Part shown: positions 45,651 to 57,360 of the stretch, in pieces
Layout of the letters: each line of letters begins with the position of its first letter
How positions within the stretch are numbered: the stretch's first letter is position 1
DNA from: Hyperoodon ampullatus
Lineage: Eukaryota > Chordata > Mammalia > Artiodactyla > Ziphiidae
Length of the DNA: 64,000 nucleotides
Assembly (NCBI GenBank): GCA_949752795.1
Contig: OX457060.1
Span: 4,331,454 to 4,395,453 of the forward strand
Direction of reading: 5' to 3'
Translations under genes and position numbers: made by a program
Notes under the pieces: generated by a model
Told to the model about the DNA's origin: nothing
Database searches by the model: none
Seen by the model: only the letters and a program-made list of their open reading frames with translations

Positions 45651-47600
45651 GATGACACTAGTTCACCAGTCACCAACCCCCTCCTCCCTCTCCCCTGTCA
45701 CCTGTCTAGGCCCAGAACCCAGAAATGACCCCTGACTTCCCTCTGCTTGCGTCCCTCTCACAGGTAGTCTCACTGCCCAGCCACCTTGCAGGCATTTACA
45801 GGTATACAGGAATTTCTCTCAGTTATTCTAGTGTCGTCCCACGTCCCCAGAATCTCTTACTGAAGCCCAGCCATGCACCGGACATTGAGCTAGTTCCTGA
45901 AAGTAGAGGGGCTGCCTCCCCTGTAGCTGGCCGTTCCCTCTGGCCTGGAGTACTTGTGTTCTAACTCCCCAGCCTCCCCGCCTCCCCTCCAATCACCCGG
46001 CCCTCTAAGCTGGGACACTTTAAGGAATGAAAATGGGTGATTAATAACTCAGTGATTAATAACTACAACAGGATGGCAGGGAGACTGACCATCTCTCACA
46101 TTCCTTTATGCTGCTCACCTGAGTTGACACCCGTGACCCCAGAATCAAGCCCAACTTTCTTAGTCCTGCCTTCAGATGCTGCCAGAGTCCAAGGAACAAA
46201 ACCCCTGCTCCATGAGGCTTACATTCGAATGTGGGGGGAAAGGAGAAATAATAATAAAATGATACTAGCAATTATCATTATTAAGTGAATTATCTAGTAT
46301 ACTGGGCGTTTGTAAGTCCCATGAGAAAATGACAAGGTGGAGCAGAAAATGGAGGGGTGGGGTAAGGGCAGGTTGCAGCCTCCTGTGAATGAAGATAAAC
46401 GGAAACGGCAGAACCACAACAGTCAAATAAGTCACACATGGTGGGAGATTAAGCCTGACTCTGGGACAAAATGGTTTGGCAACAAAGCCTCAGGAGTGTG
46501 CAGTCTAAAACAAAAACTGTATTCAGTATTTATACTGTTTGTATTGACAGTGTATTTTTTTAAAAGCTATTCCCTTAAGTTGTCAGAGCAAGTAAATAAT
46601 TGTGTTTATTTTGACGGGAACCTAGATTTCAAGATTAGTGAAAGGGAAGGCCAATGGTAGACTCAAACATTTGAGGAGGAGCAGTGTACTGCTGGAACTG
46701 AACTGAATATAGCAATATGAAGTCATGTCTTTATAAAACATTAAATGAAAAATAGATTTCCTTTTTGGCTTTTTGCCACTGAAAGGGACCAGTTGCAATG
46801 TACCCCAGATTTTGGTTTCTAATGCTATTTTTCTCCCAAAAGGAACCATGGTGTCTTGGAACAATGTCCAATTTCATGCCTGGTCTGGGGTGGAAGGGTG
46901 CAAGGCAATCCCAGGACACCTACACCTTGTTGGGCCAGAAGCAAAGCTTTCAATAGTTGGGTCATTCAAAATTATGCAAGAATCAATCTAAAAGGGGTAA
47001 ATTTGCCCAAGCAAAAGTTGGGACAATGTGAGCATCAAAAGGAGAATTTTGGCTTACATCAATGGACACAATAAATTTGAAAAGTCATGGGTCCATAACT
47101 GTACACACAAAAAGCAAATGCTCAGAGAAGATGAATAGAATGTATTTCTACTGATTCTTGTTATTGAATCCTGTTGGGCTTATTGACTCGCTGTATCAAA
47201 CAATCGTACTAGTAAATGTAGACTAGTAAATGTAGGTACAGCAGTCAGAAGGTGGTCACCACCAGCATTACCTGGCCCAGGCCATGACCCTCCCCACCAC
47301 GAACGCCTGCGAAGCCTCCCCTTCCAATCTTTCTGCACATCTTTCCTGCCAAGGATTCCGTGGCAAAGTCCTTTTAAGTTCCTTTTACAGACTGTAGACT
47401 CTGTCTAGCCTCTGTGCTACATTTCCCCATCTCTTAGACTTTTTTTTTCTTATTATTTTTCTGTGTGCCCATTTTATGCTTTGGCTAACTTCCTGTGGGC
47501 GCTTAGAATTCTCAGTTTCCTTGTAATCTGGCCTGACTCGGTCGCTTCAGGGAACTTCCGCCAGCTTCTGAGCCCACCTGGAGGGAGGAACCTCATTACG
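45651..47600. other. IL20RB 3' intergenic region
   Basis: No gene recognised. The sequence at 46770-47090 resembles an old L1ME/HAL1-like repeat but is not certain. A 14 bp tandem, actagtaaatgtag, sits near 47208-47235. Confidence 0.45.
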
Positions 47601-48041
47601 CCCACAGCTGTCTGGCGCCACCTAGTGTTGAGTACGGGAAATTCCTTCTTTTGTTCCCACTCGCCTCGAAGCGCCCTGGGCTTCCTGGATAGAGAAAAGG
47701 AAAACTCAGGCAAGTTTCCTAGAATGAGAACTCAACAGCAAACTTCCACGGGCTTGGTCCCTAGCAAACCTCCACTGTCGTCAGTAGATTTAGAGTTTAG
47801 CAAAGGCCACCATCTCCTCGCTCGTGTTCTGTCTGTCCCCAGCACGTGATCAAGGGCTCCACTCTGTGCCCACGCGGGTCTCCCTCCTCCCCTGTCTGTC
47901 GGTCTTTCTTCTGTGCTGCCCTTCCCTACCTCTTAAAAAAGGAGTTTTTGGTATTTTCCCCCATGTGCTCTATTTCTAGCCTATCCCTGGATTTGAGTGA
48001 CTTTCTTGTTCCCATGACGGGAGAGTCATGTTAAACCATTT

Positions 48042-48059
48042 TGGCGCCCAGACCGGGAC
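48042..48059 (+). other. Candidate retroviral primer-binding site
   Basis: The 18 bases TGGCGCCCAGACCGGGAC share the first eight bases with the lysine-tRNA primer-binding sites of retroviruses. CCA and a few T bases precede it, as at an LTR edge. It is a weak candidate; the upstream LTR is not clear. Confidence 0.25.
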
Positions 48060-48654
48060 GTTTGGAAGTGGCACACAAGAGTTGACCCCAAGTTACAGTT
48101 TTCTCTTTCTGGCTCAAGGGATTCTCAGGTCCTCAAGCATCTAACAAAAAAGCCTGGAAAACCCACACAGGTGGGAGCAGGAGGGTCACAAAGGGAAGCC
48201 ACAGCCCCTTCTGCCTCCTTCAGTGGAGCGGGCTGCCAGCCCAGGAGAGCTTGTAAAACCCCATTAAGGACCTTGGGGGAAAATTTGACGAGCCTTCTCA
48301 GGTACCTGCAAAAAAGCCCCAACGCAAAAGCACAAACTCTCCTGTGGGAGGAGGTCCATGTCCCTGGTCCCGCCACTGGACCCCACTAGGGAAATTTTAA
48401 AAAACGACTTTAAAAAACCTGGCTGTTGGAAAAATAAGTGCCTGTGTAAACCTCAGTGACTTCTACGTTTGCTCCTGTGCTTTAAAATGACTCATCTACG
48501 AGGTGGCCACACATCTCCAAGTTTCCTGGAGATGCCAGTAAGTCTTCTATCAAACTGCCTTGGTGTAAGCCTACAGATGTTATTTGGGTTAGGAGATCAC
48601 ACCCCAGAACTAGGGCCCTCTGATGCCATCCAGCCTACATTAACCTCGCTGAAG

Positions 48655-48775
48655 GGCTTCCTCCCTCCCTCCCTCCCTTCCTCCCTCCCTCCCTCCCTTC
48701 CTCCCTCCCTCCCCCTCCCTTCCTCCCTCCCTCCCTTCCTCCCCCTTCCTTCCTTGCTCCCTTCCTTCCTTCCTT
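48655..48775. repeat. Polypyrimidine (CCCTCC/CCTT)n tract
   Basis: About 120 bases of almost pure C and T in the + strand, in units of ctcc and cttc with one short interruption. Confidence 0.95.
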
Positions 48776-49392
48776 TTATCTTTGTTTTCTTTTCTAACAA
48801 AGTTTTAAACTCTGAAGGAGAAATTTAATTTGCATTGGCAAAGACAAGCCTCAGGCTGAAGAACTGTTAAGAAGCTTGGGTCTGAGCCAAGGGGGTGGAC
48901 TACCTCCACCCCCTTCCCATCCTCCAATCAGCCACCTCTGAGTTTCCTCCCTTCCTAAACTTCATCTAGCCCTTTATTGCCACCCCAGACACAAATCAGC
49001 CAGTCTTTGTGCTCCAGTGCCTACCGTGAACTGAAACTTGGTATCACCGAACCTCTGGAACTGTGCCTCTCCAGGATGTTCAACCAGCCTGCCCTGTGTC
49101 AGCTCTCATGACCACTCTTCTGGGTAGGACAGGACAGGAGAGGAAAGGATTTCTGCTTTAGCTACTAATAAGCAAAGTCCTCCCATCACCGAGGGAGAGT
49201 GTTGCCACTTTGGAAATGGGCCTGTCCACTCTGTGAAGACTGAGATGACCAGGTCTGGACATGCTTCTTGCTTGTCTAGCTCAGTAGTGTCTGAGACATC
49301 CCTCGAAGACATTGATCAAGATGGTGGAGTGAGCACACATCAAGCCCTCTCTGTAACCTCCTCCAGCCACAGAGGAGTGATTGATGAAATGT

Positions 49393-49393
49393 G

Positions 49394-49428
<35 letters not shown>
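49393..49428. repeat. (CA)n microsatellite
   Basis: About 18 CA units. Confidence 0.95.
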
Positions 49429-49431
<3 letters not shown>

Positions 49432-50577
49432 CCAATGAATGAATCAAAATATCAGTCAATCTTTGTGGACCAATAATGAAGAATAAACCTACAGAGTAGG
49501 CTGGTGAAATGTAGCCCAAGGGTAGAAGGAAATGGGTATACATAGATTGGGCTTCAAAGCTCATGTGGGAATGGAGATGAGTGTACCCTGTGCTTGGCAG
49601 GAGACTGGACCCGTGCTTGCTGCATGAAGCTGGGATTGGGGCTGGTTGTCTTGCCTATCCAGCAAATGGGGGCTGAAAACACTCCAGAAATGTGCTGCTT
49701 GCCCATGGTGCAGGAAGGAAAAGGGGCATCTTCGCTAAAGATGGGAACTGGGCTGGTCCTGCACCAGGGGTGCAGCGCCAGGAATTTTGTTGGCTGAGAG
49801 CCAGCACCTGAAAGTCCATAATTTAAGAGCCCGCCCTGGGTGTGCAAACCAGGAAGAATGGGCTAAGTCAGCTGCAGAAGTACTTACCATGCAAGGACTT
49901 GTTCATGGAAAACACTCTCAGGCAGAATGAGCTTTGGAACAAAAATGACAAAGGACATCACGGAATTCATCTTGAGGCTCATTTTACAGACTCAACAGAC
50001 AGAAGAATTCATAACAGAAGAGATGGAAATAATAGATAATTTGAAAATCTAAAAACTCATGGAATGTCTCCCACCCTTCCTTAAAATTTAGTGGTGGCAG
50101 CTTTTTTTCCCTGCCAATTGAGACTATTTTGGATACTTCTGGGTAATAGAAAGCTCTATAGCCACTTTCGCTAGGAGTTTGCATTCATAATTAAAATTGC
50201 CTATTCCCAGATAGTAATAAAAACTTTGAACTCTCATGAGATATGAAGCTTCTTTTGTCTTTAGCAGGTGGCTTCCTGACTTCAGGGAAAGGTGTGGTCA
50301 GTTTCTATCTCTCTTTTTTTACATCCTCCTCCTTCCCCTGCAGCCATTGTGGACCCCTCTGAGATTGGAGTTCAAGAAGGGAAGAGGGAAAAGGGGGATC
50401 AGGAAGGGTCTTACTTGATTGGAACAGTGGAAAGCTGGGTTTGAGCTTCCTGGGACCCGCTGAGGTTTAAAGCTGATTCTCCTATGAATACTTTTGTGAG
50501 TTCTTCGTAAGCTTTCCTGCTGAAACTCTCAGACTGTAACTCCCATGTAGGTAATGAATTTTGTTTTTCCAGCTTGT

Positions 50578-51033
50578 GATGGTTAACTTTATGTGTCAAC
50601 TGGGCTGGGCCATGGGGTGCCCAGATATTTGGATGAACATGATTCTGGGTGTGTCTGTGAGGGTGTTTCTGGAGGAGAGTAACATTTGAAATGGTGGACT
50701 GGGTAAAGCAGAGTGCCCTCCTCGTGGTGGCTGGGTCTCATCAAGTCACTTGAAGGCCTGAGTAGAATAACAAGGCTGAGTAAGAGAGAATTCTCTCTCT
50801 CTGCCCAACTGTTTTCAAGCTGGGACATCAGACTTCTGTCTTCAGACTCAAGCTTGGACTGGAACTTACACCATTGGCTTTCTTTATTCTCAGGCCTTCA
50901 GACTCAGACAGCAACTATACCATTGGCTCCCCTGGGTCTCCAGTTTGCCAACTGCAGAACTTGGGACTTGTCAGCCCCCAAATCACGTGAGCCAATTCCT
51001 TATAATAAATCTCTCTCTCTCTCTCTCTCTCTC
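50578..51033 (+). repeat. Old LTR-like interspersed repeat
   Basis: Begins tgatggttaactttatgtgt, then ctgggccatggggtgcccag, and near its end has ccaattccttataataaatc followed by a (CT)n run at 51010-51032. I know this repeat as common in mammals but cannot give its name with confidence. Confidence 0.6.
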
Positions 51034-51064
51034 CCCCACCGGGAGGGTCCAGAAGACATACCTT

Positions 51065-51445
51065 TCTTTTTATCTTATTTTATTCTAAAAATTGAATTAT
51101 AGTTGATTTATAATATATTAGCTTTAGGTGTACAACATGGTAATTCAATATTTTTATAGATTATACTCCATTTAATGTTGTTATAAAATATTAGCTATAT
51201 TCCCTGTGCTGCACATTTTATCCTTGTATGTTATTTATTTTATACCTACTAGTTTGTGCCTCTTAACCTCCTTCCCCTGTCCTGTCTTGCCTCTCCTCCC
51301 ACCCCTCTCCCCACTGGGAACCACTAGTTTGTTCTCTGTATCTGTGAGTCTGCTTCTGTTTTGTTATATTCATTTGTTTGTTTTAGTTTTTAGATTTCAC
51401 ATACAAGTGAAAACATGCAGTATTTGTCTTTCTCTGCAGAAGACC
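51065..51445 (-). repeat. L1 3' end (antisense)
   Basis: The order aaattgaattatagttgatt, ttagctttaggtgtacaaca, attccctgtgctgcacattt is the reversed L1 3'UTR. Confidence 0.85.
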
Positions 51446-51839
51446 TTTCACCATCACTGTGAGAAATAAGTTTGTGAGGGGAGACCTGACATCCTTGAAG
51501 AGCTCTGATCACCTTTCTCTGCAGGTCAGATCTCACAGTGGCAGCTGCAGTCATTGAGGCCTAAATGCAATGGGAGTAATTAGATCCGGGGTGGCAGGAG
51601 CCAAGTGGTGGCAATCAACCGCCAAAGGTAAGGTGGACATGGTTAGTGTAATAGACAGCAGAGTCAAGGCAGCCATTGGGAAAGTCTGACTCATACAGGC
51701 TTAGGGCGTTGGCTACTTCATCATGGTGTTCCTAGAAGTGAAATTGATAGGAAGCCTACTACATTCCTACTTGATCTGTAGGAACAGAAAAGTTCTAGGT
51801 CAAGGGAACAAAAGTCTAACCTGAATCATATAAAATAGA

Positions 51840-52030
51840 TAACCAACAAGGACCTACTGTGTAGCACAGGAAACTCTACTCAATATTCTGTAATAACCTA
51901 TATGGGAAAATAATCTGAAAAAGAATGAATATATGTATATGTATAACTGAATCACTATGCTATACACCTGAAACTAACACAACATTGTAAATCAGCTATA
52001 CGCCAATAGAATTAAAAAAAAAAACCCATA
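51840..52030 (+). repeat. L1 3' end inside the ERV remnant
   Basis: The sequence gacctactgtgtagcacagg, then atatgtataactgaatcact, and an A-run at 52015-52025. It splits the retroviral sequence and faces the antisense L1 end at 51065-51445. Confidence 0.85.
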
Positions 52031-52749
52031 AAACTGTGGCCTCTCAATCAATTCCCAGACCTGAGCCAGTTTATAGACCCAGAGGCCCTTGAATGAAGGG
52101 GGTGCTAATGCCCTTTAGGAAGGACACTGGAACATTACCAAACATTTGTACTGTTATTCTTCCTTCCAGATTTCCCCAAAGGGACTTATAGCCTTTTATC
52201 AGGGTAACTGCGTTGGGGAAAAGGAAATAATCAGGTCTTTTGGGGACTACTGGACACTGATTCTGAACTGACAGTGATTTTGGGAGACCCAACATGTCAC
52301 TGTGGTCCACCAGTCAGAGCAGTGACTTACAGAAGTCAGGTGATCAACGGGGTTTAATTCAGGTCCATGTCAGAGTGGGCCCAGTGGGTCCCTGAACACA
52401 CCCTGTGGCTATTTCCCTGGTTCTGGAATGTATAATTGGAATAGATATACTCATTAGCTGGCAGAATTCCCACACTGCTTCTCTGACCTGTGGAGTGAGG
52501 TGGGAAAGGCCAGGTGGAAGTCACTAAAGCTGCCTCTACCTAGGAAACTAGTAACTCAAAGGCAATACTACATTCCTGGGGGGATTGCAGAGATTAGTGC
52601 CACCATCAAGGACTTGAAAGATGCAGGGGTGGTGATTGCTACCCCACCCCCATTCACCTCACCTATTGGACCTCTGAAGAAGAAGAATGGATCCTGGAGA
52701 ATGACAGTGCGTCATGGAATATTATAAGCTTAGCCAGGTGGTGTTTTTT

Positions 52750-52979
52750 TTAAATTTTATTATTTATTTATTTATATATTTATTTTTTGCGGTACGCGGG
52801 CCTCTCACTGTTGTGGCCTCTCCCGTTGCAGAGCACAGGCTCTGGACGCGCAGGCTCAGCGGCCATGGCTCACGGGCCCAGCCGCTCCGCGGCATGTGGG
52901 ATCTTCCCGGACTGGGGCATGAACCCATGTCCCCTGCATCGGCAGGTGGACTCTCAACCACTGCGCCACCAGGGAAGCC
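52750..52979 (-). repeat. CHR-type SINE inside the ERV reverse transcriptase region
   Basis: Antisense copy with an unusual AT-rich tail (ttattatttatttatttata). The duplication ccaggtggtgttttt is at 52735-52749 and 52980-52994. Confidence 0.92.
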
Positions 52980-53818
52980 CCAGGTGGTGTTTTTAATTGC
53001 AGCTGCTGTACCAGATATGGTTTCATTGCTTGAGCAAATCAACACATCCCCTGGTACCTGGTATGCAGCTGTTGACCTAGCTATTGCTTTTTTTCTCATT
53101 ATCTGTTAGTAAAGGCCACCAGAAACAGTTTTCTTTTCATTGGCAAGGCCAGGAATACACGACCCCTGCTCTACCTCAGGGGTATATCAGCTGTCTAGCT
53201 CTATGTCATCATTTAGTTCACAGGTATCTTGATCACCTTTCTCTCCTACAAGATACCACACTGGTCCATTACATTAATGACATTATGCTGATTGGATCTA
53301 CTGAGCAAGAAGTAGCAACTACTCTAGACTTGTCGGTAAGACACTTCCATGTTAGAGGATGGGAAGTAAACCTGACTAAAATTCAGGGGCCTTCTACCTC
53401 AGTGAAACTTCTAGGGGCACCGTGGTGAGGGGCATGTCAAGATCTCCCTTCTAAGGTTTTGGTTTACATGGCTATACAGACTAAGAAGTCCCAAGATCTG
53501 CAGTTGGCAAACTTGAGACCCAGGAAAGCCAATGGTGTAAGTTCTAGTCTGAGTCCCAGTCTCAAGGGGGGAGAAGACTGATGTCCCAGCTTGAAGACAG
53601 GCAGAGAGAGAGGGAAGGAGAGAGAATTCTTTCTTACTCAGCCCTTTACTTCTGTTCAGATAGCCCTTCTAAGGTAAAGGATAAGTTGTTGCTTGGACCC
53701 TCCTACAGCCAAAATGTGGCACAGCACCCACTGTACCTCTTTGGACTTTGGATACAACAAATTCCTCATGTGATGTGTTCCTCCAGCCCATCTACTGAGT
53801 GATCTGAAAGGACGCTAG

Positions 53819-54020
53819 ATTTTTTTTTTAATATTTATTTATTTGGCTGCGCCAGGTCTTAGTTGCGACATGCAGGATCTTTGTTTCCTTGTGCAGGATC
53901 TTTAGTTGGGGCTTGCGGGCTCTTAGTTGTGGCATGTGGGATCTAGTTACCTGACCAGGGATCGAACCTGGGTCCCCTGGGAGCTTGGAGTCTTAACCAC
54001 TGGACCACCAGGGAGGTCCC
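53819..54020 (-). repeat. tRNA-Glu-related SINE (CHR-1/Bov-tA-like) inside the ERV remnant
   Basis: T-run, then ggctgcgccaggtcttagtt and ending in ccaccagggaggtccc. The flanks aaaggacgctagat and aaaagacgctagtt are its duplication. Confidence 0.87.
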
Positions 54021-54523
54021 AAAAGACGCTAGTTTTGAGTGGGGCCCAGAACAAGAGAGGGCTCTGCATCGGTCCAGGCTGCGGTGCAAGCTGCTCTGCC
54101 ATTCGGGCCACAGGATCCAGCAGATCCAATGGGTCTTAGAGTCTCATGGCAGGTAAGGATGCTGCTTGGAACCTTTGGCAGCCCTTGTCAGTGAATCACA
54201 AGTCAGGCCCTTAGGGTTTCCCTGGAGAACCCAGACTAGTCCACAGCTGCAGCTTTCCTCTGGTTTCCTCAGACACTACCACCTGCTCTGTATTCATAGG
54301 CCCTTTGGCCTCCTCCAAGTGAGCCAGGCACCCAGCCTCCTTTTTCCCTGACAGCAGGGAACACACATCAGCCTCTCTGCATGGGACCCTAAGGTTGGGG
54401 TTAAGAGATAATCTGCCCCTCATTCCATCCTCAGCCTGGGATCAGTGAAACTGAGAGCACTCCAACACTCTCTCCAAAGACATCCTCTTCACAAATCCTT
54501 TGAAATGTCCAGCAACTCAATCC

Positions 54524-54739
54524 TTTTTTTTTTTTTTTTTTTTTTTTTGTGGTACGCGGGCGTCCCACCACTGCGGCCTCTCCTGTTGCAGAGCACAGGC
54601 TCTGGACGCGCAGGCTCAGCGGCCATGGCTCACGGGCCCAGCCACTCCGCGGCATGTGGGATCTTCCCGGACTGGGGCACGAACCCGTGTCCCCTGCATC
54701 GGCAGGCGGACTCTCAACCACTGCGCCACCAGGGAAGCC
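54524..54739 (-). repeat. CHR-type SINE
   Basis: Antisense copy with a T-run of about 25 bases. The duplication tcaatcctttttt begins near 54517 on the left and near 54740 on the right. Confidence 0.93.
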
Positions 54740-54799
54740 CTCAATCCTTTTTATGTCCTCTCTATGGGTGTTAGGTACAATATTTGGATATTCCCTTAA

Positions 54800-55755
54800 A
54801 GTTTAATATCATGTTATGTATTGAAGAGGTAAGGAGGGAACAGCATCTTTGCAAGGAGACCAGGAGATGATTAAATGTGAACAGGCAGTTATGAAAAATA
54901 TTGCTCTTGGAAATAAAAAGACTCCAATAAGTAGGAAAAATAAGAGGCTAGAATAGCTGATGAGAGACGAGTCAATCAAAGGAGAGAAAGAAATTACATA
55001 TAATACAGAACCAAAAGATGGAGAAATGAAAATTCTGAAGTTGAGAGTCATGGAAGATAGACTGAGAAATTCTAATCCGAGAGGCGTTCTGAGTGAGAAA
55101 ACTGGTGAGATCACAGGAGAGGGAATGGCTGAAAAATTTCCGTAATTGAAAAAAATTCCAGTTCAGAATAGTGCACTGATTATGGTGAGGGCAAAGTAAT
55201 TAAAAAACCCAAACAATCCGTCCCGAGCACCACCACCGGCATGCCTCACTGGGAACAGAGCAAGGAGAGCCGGCATCAGTGCGATCACATTTCCATCACG
55301 GGAAACATCTGGGTCAAAAGTGTGTCCTGCCTTCTTCTGCCCAGGGAGGGAGAACAGGGGGCGTGTGATTGTCGTCTGCACAACTTTATCCCTTCTCTCT
55401 CCATAGACTAACAGGCTTTTTTTTCCATTTAAAAAAAAAAAAAGACTTTTCTGTTACTTCTGGTCCACATGTAGTTTATGATGAGCTCAAGGCACTCGTC
55501 GTTTAGGGCTCAGACACAGAGTACCACACACAGTAGGAGCTTATTCCAGGGATTTTCCTCAGTGTTGACGCTCGGCTCTGTGAGTGGTGCCTGGCTGGTT
55601 CAGTGATGGGGACAGGGCGGGCAAGCGAGGACACAGCAGTGCCTGTCTCCTGTGACATTCTAATTGCTGTCCTATTGGAGAGCTGTCACAGGCACTGCTT
55701 TCAAAGGATGGAAAGAAGAGGAAGGGAACAAACTTAAGATCTGGCTAGCCTCTTG
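54800..55755. other. Intergenic, nothing recognised
   Basis: AG-rich then mixed sequence. No gene, RNA or clear repeat was identified by eye. Confidence 0.45.
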
Positions 55756-55760
55756 ATTTT

Positions 55761-55975
55761 CTTTTTTTCTTTTGTTTTTTTTTTGCGGTTCGCGAGCCTC
55801 TCACTGTTGTGGCCTCTCCCGTTGCGGAGCACAGGCTCCGGACGCGCAGGCTCAGCGGCCATGGCTCACGGGCCCAGCCGCTCCGCGGCATGTGGGATCT
55901 TCCCAGACCGGGGCACGAACCCGTGTCCCCTGCATCGGCAGGCGGACTCTCAACCACTGCGCCACCAGGGAAGCC
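55761..55975 (-). repeat. CHR-type SINE
   Basis: Antisense copy with the duplication ctagcctcttgatttt at 55745-55760 and 55976-55991. Confidence 0.94.
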
Positions 55976-55991
55976 CTAGCCTCTTGATTTT

Positions 55992-56735
55992 TAATCTTTA
56001 GGCCAACTAAATTTATCTCCAAAAGGAATACCTGCTTACTGTACAAAGTTCGAGCAACCCGGAAGGACATAAATCAAAAAGCTCCTCCTTTCCTTCCTTC
56101 CTCCTTCATCCTAGGTGTGAGCTCTGTGACTGTTTGCTGTGCCTCCTTCCAGATCCTTCTCTCTCAGAGATGGGATAATATGTGAAGTATCAGCAGATCT
56201 GGCTCTCCCATCCCACGCTCCCTCTTCTCTGGAGCTCTCCTCCACTCCCGATTTGGGAAGGTAGGTGGGAGATACTCATCTCTTCAAGGAAGCTGTCACA
56301 GTGGAATCAGAGATGAAATATGCCAGTTCTTGGATTTTAGTCTAAAATGTTCAACCCAACTATGAAGTAGAAAAGGTTGAGCAGAAAAGGTTATGTTTTG
56401 GCAGTTTTTCCCCCTCTTCCCAAACTCAGGCTAGATCAAGCTGTGGATGAGGGAGAGGGAAGATGAGGGAGGAGTAAGAAAAAACAGTCGGGCTGTCAAA
56501 AGGGCGTCTCCTGTGCCCTCCCCTGGGGGTTAGACAGAACATATGAGGGTGTGATAGAACGCTCAGGATAGAGTCTGGGGACTCAGGGGCTGAGGGGTCA
56601 GTGATAAACCTCCATGTGGAGCTTTGGGGAGCAGACACCCCCCCTCTGAAGATGTGATGTGAAGTAAGCCCCTAAATCTATAGGCCAAGGTAAGGAAAGA
56701 AAACTTCTGCATTGACTAAGTTTAAACATAAAATG
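55992..56735. other. Intergenic, nothing recognised
   Basis: Unique-looking sequence without a supported feature. Confidence 0.45.
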
Positions 56736-56737
56736 CC

Positions 56738-57112
56738 TTCATCATGAAGAACCTAGGGGTAAGACGGGAATAAAGACACAGACCTACTAGAGAATGGACT
56801 TGAGGATATGGGGAGGGGGAAGGGTAAGCTGGGACGAAGTGAGAGAGTGGCATGGACATATAGACACTACCAAATGTAAAATAGATAGCTAGTGGGAAGC
56901 AGCCGCATAGCACAGGGAGATCAGCTCGGTGCTTTGTGACCACCTAGAGGGGTGGGATGGGGAGTGTGGGAGGGAGGGAGATGCAAGAGGGAAGAGATAT
57001 GGTGACATATGTGTATGTATAACTGATTCACTTTGTTATAAAGCAGAAACTAACACACCATTGTAAAGCAATTATACTCCAATAAAGGTGTTAAAAAAAT
57101 AAAAAATAAAAT
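56738..57112 (+). repeat. L1 3' end (young family)
   Basis: Sense counterpart of 18070-18620. It includes gacttgaggatatggggagg, cacagggagatcagctcggt, attgtaaagcaattatactc and an A-rich tail. The duplication ataaaatgcct flanks it near 56729 and 57103. Confidence 0.88.
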
Positions 57113-57235
57113 GCCTGACTTTATCCAGGATTGACCATGGTTACTTTTTCTGCATCAGGAGTAATGGAGACTCCAAATAAAGGTAAAATCACATTATGTA
57201 ACAATAACAAAAGTCATGACACATGCACCAGGTGA

Positions 57236-57360
57236 TCTATCTATATATCACTATATATGACTTTAATTAGATATCTATATATTTATATATATATATTATA
57301 TATAAATATAACATATTTATATATAATATATACAATAATGTATAATATTATATGTAATAG
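57236..57360. repeat. AT-rich (TATATA)n region
   Basis: Mostly tatata and atataa units with several self-complementary blocks. Confidence 0.85.

Larger units (their letters stand above)
51450..54200 (+). pseudogene. Endogenous retrovirus internal/pol remnant, broken
   Basis: Several + strand pieces (51450-51830, 52031-52740, 52990-53540 and probably 54022-54200) read as retroviral protease and reverse transcriptase sequence. The clearest are QRQYYIPGGIAEISATIKDL at about 52560 and [17 protein letters not shown] at about 53165. The catalytic YxDD motif reads YIND at 53270-53281, so the first Asp is Asn. The frame is broken by stops, at least one shift, an L1 (51840-52030), a CHR SINE (52750-52979) and an older SINE (53819-54020). 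No env or clear LTR pair was found. Whether it is class I or class III is not decided. It cannot encode a working enzyme. Confidence 0.75.

Noticed and set aside
45069..45728. 219-codon + strand frame after IL20RB
   Set aside because: More than a third is the CHR SINE at 45406-45617; the rest has no domain or conserved feature that I recognise.
48469..48828. Frame with a Pro/Ser/Leu repeat
   Set aside because: It comes from translating the polypyrimidine simple repeat.
52750..52979. The SINE break as a possible intron of a retroviral gene
   Set aside because: The exact 15 bp duplication and CHR sequence show a SINE insertion, not an intron.
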